DNA from: Gammaproteobacteria bacterium | GTDB taxonomy: Bacteria > Pseudomonadota > Gammaproteobacteria > Pseudomonadales > Pseudomonadaceae | Direction of reading: 5' to 3' | NCBI GenBank assembly: GCA_012513235.1 | Contig: JAAZCO010000408.1 | Location: forward strand, 1-7,032 | DNA: 7,032 nucleotides | Shown here: positions 6,012 through 7,032 of the stretch, piece after piece | How the letters are laid out: each line of letters begins with the position of its first letter | Numbering within the stretch: the first letter of the stretch is position 1 | Translations under genes and position numbers: made by a program | Notes under the pieces: model-generated | The model's input: the letters and a program-made list of their open reading frames with translations, nothing else | What the model was told of the DNA's origin: nothing | Databases searched by the model: none

Positions 6012-6425
6012 TTAGTCAAAGGCTGAGGTATCAACCTTAATGCCTTGTTCTTGGAAGATCTCTTTGGCTACGGTCAACGCATTGAGTACGCTGGGAAAGC
6101 CTGTGTAAGGAATCAAATGCATAATGCAGCCAACGATTTCTTCGGGGGTTAAACCTACCGTTAGACCAGTCTTAATATGCATACCGATTTGTGGTTTGCC
6201 TTGGGCGACCAGGGCTGTGATGGTGGTTAAAACTTTTTGCTTATTATCCAAGCCTGGGCGTGAATAAATACCGCCAAAGGCGAACTCAACCACATACTTG
6301 CGTAAATCTGGGGCGATATCTTGAAAGTCCGCACCGATATTCATAAAGCCGGTGGGGTTGTCATCTGGCTAGGCGGTCAGTTCTTGAATTTTCTGGATGC
6401 CTTTTTGGTAGAGATCGTCGCTCAT
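6012..6425 (-). pseudogene. Carboxymuconolactone decarboxylase-family gene interrupted by an in-frame amber codon
   Basis: The natural start is ATG 6425, with an excellent GAGGAG site a few bases upstream, and the frame runs 138 codons to TAA at 6014-6012. Codon 19 is TAG (6371-6369). Residues on both sides read as one protein: MSDDLYQKGIQKIQELTA, stop, PDDNPTGFMNIGAD. Past the stop come the family hallmarks: VVEFAFGGIYSRPGLDNKQK (about 45-64), His83 in GMHIKTGLTVG, TPEEIV and YTGFPSVLNAL. There is no CxxC, so it is the decarboxylase-like branch and not the AhpD peroxidase type. A single C-to-T change from CAG (Gln) would explain the defect. The downstream part could still be made from ATG 6344 (110 residues), which lacks a ribosome binding site and would lose the first helix. 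The substrate is unknown. Confidence 0.8.
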
Positions 6426-6521
6426 ATTAACTCTCCTCTGAGTTGTCAGTGTTGTGCGCAAGAGCCCTATACTCGCTCTGCTGCATCATGTGCTGCGCAG
6501 ACTACCGAAGAAGCCGAGCAT

Positions 6522-6552
6522 TTTATAGGTTAGGCTGCTCATCAGCACGCAA
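6522..6552 (-). promoter_or_regulatory. Possible sigma-70 promoter for the decarboxylase-family gene
   Basis: On the minus strand, TATAAA (6527-6522) matches the -10 consensus at five of six bases. TTGCGT (6552-6547) is a weak -35 match at a long 19-nt spacing. The implied 5' leader is about 90 nt. The CCTAGCTT motif overlaps the -35 position by two bases. Confidence 0.25.
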
Positions 6553-6558
6553 GCTAGG
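6551..6558 (-). repeat. CCTAGCTT motif copy, 125 nt upstream of the decarboxylase-family gene
   Basis: On the minus strand this reads CCTAGCTT followed by GCG, matching the extension of the 5043-5050 copy (GCGG). It lies at the -35 side of the possible promoter. Confidence 0.4.
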
Positions 6559-6703
6559 GTGCATACTGTTGATTCAACGCAGCGTGCCAGCTCGTTGTTT
6601 TAGCTGTAAGTCGTTCATATCGAGTGTTTGCAGCGGCATCGACACCTAGTATGTGTGCGTTATGGCGTTAGTATGGCAAGTATTGAAAGAGCGAGGTGAG
6701 AGC

Positions 6704-6940
6704 ATGGCGCAAGACCACGATATAAACCGCTACTACCGTGGCCCCATTTATCGAGTGTTGTCAGGGCTCTTTGGGGTGTTTTTAATTGCGATCGGTATCT
6801 ATGCCATATTTTTTGGCGTGGTCGGTGTGCTGATGCGTGTCAGCCTTGGTCTGTTGATTACGCTACTCGGCACCGATGCGCTATGGTCGGCATTACGCTC
6901 CAAGCAGGCTTGGATTACGCGGCTTGGGCCTTTTATTTAA
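6704..6940 (+). CDS. Small two-helix membrane protein, unknown function
   Basis: This encodes 78 residues. ATG 6704 is chosen because GAGGTGAG (6693-6700) gives a well-spaced ribosome binding site. The upstream in-frame ATG at 6653 has none, and the extra 17 residues contain this very site. The N-terminus is polar (MAQDHDINRYYRGPIYR). Two hydrophobic helices follow at about 18-43 and 46-62, with a single Arg45 between them, so a tight hairpin is likely. The basic, tryptophan-containing tail (ALRSKQAWITRLGPFI) probably stays cytoplasmic. No family recognised. It is followed 45 nt later by the next plus-strand gene and may share its transcript. Confidence 0.65.
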   Translation: MAQDHDINRYYRGPIYRVLSGLFGVFLIAIGIYAIFFGVVGVLMRVSLGLLITLLGTDALWSALRSKQAWITRLGPFI

Positions 6941-6985
6941 GCAGTGAAATTGGGTGTTAAGGATAAATTAAAGTGCAGATTCACT

Positions 6986-7032
6986 ATGTTTAAACGCTGG
7001 CGCAATTGGCGCGATCAACGTCGTATTCATAA
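6986..7032 (+). CDS. Start of a plus-strand gene cut by the window edge (possibly MtfA-like peptidase)
   Basis: From ATG 6986 the frame is open to the window end, giving MFKRWRNWRDQRRIH, a basic, tryptophan-rich N-terminus. This resembles my memory of the N-terminus of some MtfA (Mlc titration factor A) zinc peptidase homologues, but 15 residues cannot prove it. No ribosome binding site lies at normal distance; the nearest AAGGA (6959-6963) is 22 nt upstream. The start, or even the reading frame, is therefore uncertain. Confidence 0.3.
   Translation, partial: MFKRWRNWRDQRRIH

Larger units (their letters stand above)
6425..6703. other. Divergent intergenic region, no gene recognised
   Basis: About 278 nt separate the start of the broken decarboxylase-family gene (minus) from the 78-residue membrane protein (plus). 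Short open frames here have no ribosome binding site and cysteine/serine/arginine-rich, low-quality translations. The stretch holds the palindrome CTGCGCAG (6493-6500), one CCTAG(A/C)TT copy (6551-6558) and a possible minus-strand -10 box. No convincing plus-strand promoter was found. Confidence 0.6.

Noticed and set aside
6369..6371. TAG as a pyrrolysine codon
   Set aside because: It lies in a non-conserved N-terminal loop, no pyrrolysine machinery is seen, and the family has no known use of it. A simple CAG-to-TAG change is more likely.
6321..6649. Plus-strand open frames of 70 and 68 codons in the divergent region
   Set aside because: Unusual cysteine/serine-rich composition, no ribosome binding site, and partial overlap with the decarboxylase-family gene.
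6653..6703. Longer start (ATG 6653) for the 78-residue membrane protein
   Set aside because: No ribosome binding site at 6653, and the GAGGTGAG site before ATG 6704 lies inside the extension.
1..7032. Defence system, mobile element, CRISPR array or biosynthetic cluster
   Set aside because: No repeat-spacer pattern, transposase, integrase, nuclease, reverse transcriptase or synthase domains were found. The genes are common chromosomal families.

Overview
The window looks like an ordinary chromosomal stretch from a gammaproteobacterium of roughly balanced base composition (G+C judged by eye, not counted). The protein families (DUF3429, EcsC, VIT/CCC1, DUF2254, a QmcA-type SPFH protein with a small NfeD partner) and the protein texture suggest the Pseudomonadales or relatives. 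That placement is inference. I see no tRNA, rRNA, CRISPR array, insertion sequence or phage gene.

Layout. Positions 1-3468 are a plus-strand block of membrane-associated genes: the end of a DUF3429 protein, an EcsC-family protein, a VIT-family (iron/manganese transporter-like) protein, a DUF2254 membrane protein that starts with TTG, and an 83-residue two-helix membrane protein. The gaps are 29-71 nt and no strong terminator is visible between the genes, so co-transcription is plausible. The block meets the minus strand tail to tail: the stop codons of the 83-residue gene and of the opposing nfeD-like gene are two bases apart, inside the palindrome TGATATCA.

Positions 3471-4929 (minus) hold a qmcA-nfeD pair, a membrane SPFH scaffold and its usual small partner. 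A perfect 10-bp hairpin lies between them, just ahead of the nfeD ribosome binding site. Next on the minus strand come a class I SAM-dependent methyltransferase (5092-5856) and a carboxymuconolactone decarboxylase-family gene (6012-6425). The latter carries an in-frame amber codon at codon 19, so it is a pseudogene, a recent mutant, a sequencing error, or a gene restarted at an internal ATG. A 278-nt divergent intergenic region follows. After it are a 78-residue two-helix membrane protein on the plus strand and the first 15 codons of another plus-strand gene cut by the window edge, possibly of the MtfA peptidase family (weak).

How the genes might work together: most encode membrane or envelope proteins. 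The only recognised functional partnership is QmcA with NfeD, in membrane microdomain organisation or membrane protein quality control. The methyltransferase and the broken decarboxylase-family gene look like independent units. No convincing new system is present. The most distinctive observations are the amber codon in the decarboxylase gene, the intercistronic hairpin in qmcA-nfeD, and a recurring CCTAG(A/C)TT motif in the gaps upstream of all three minus-strand transcription units.
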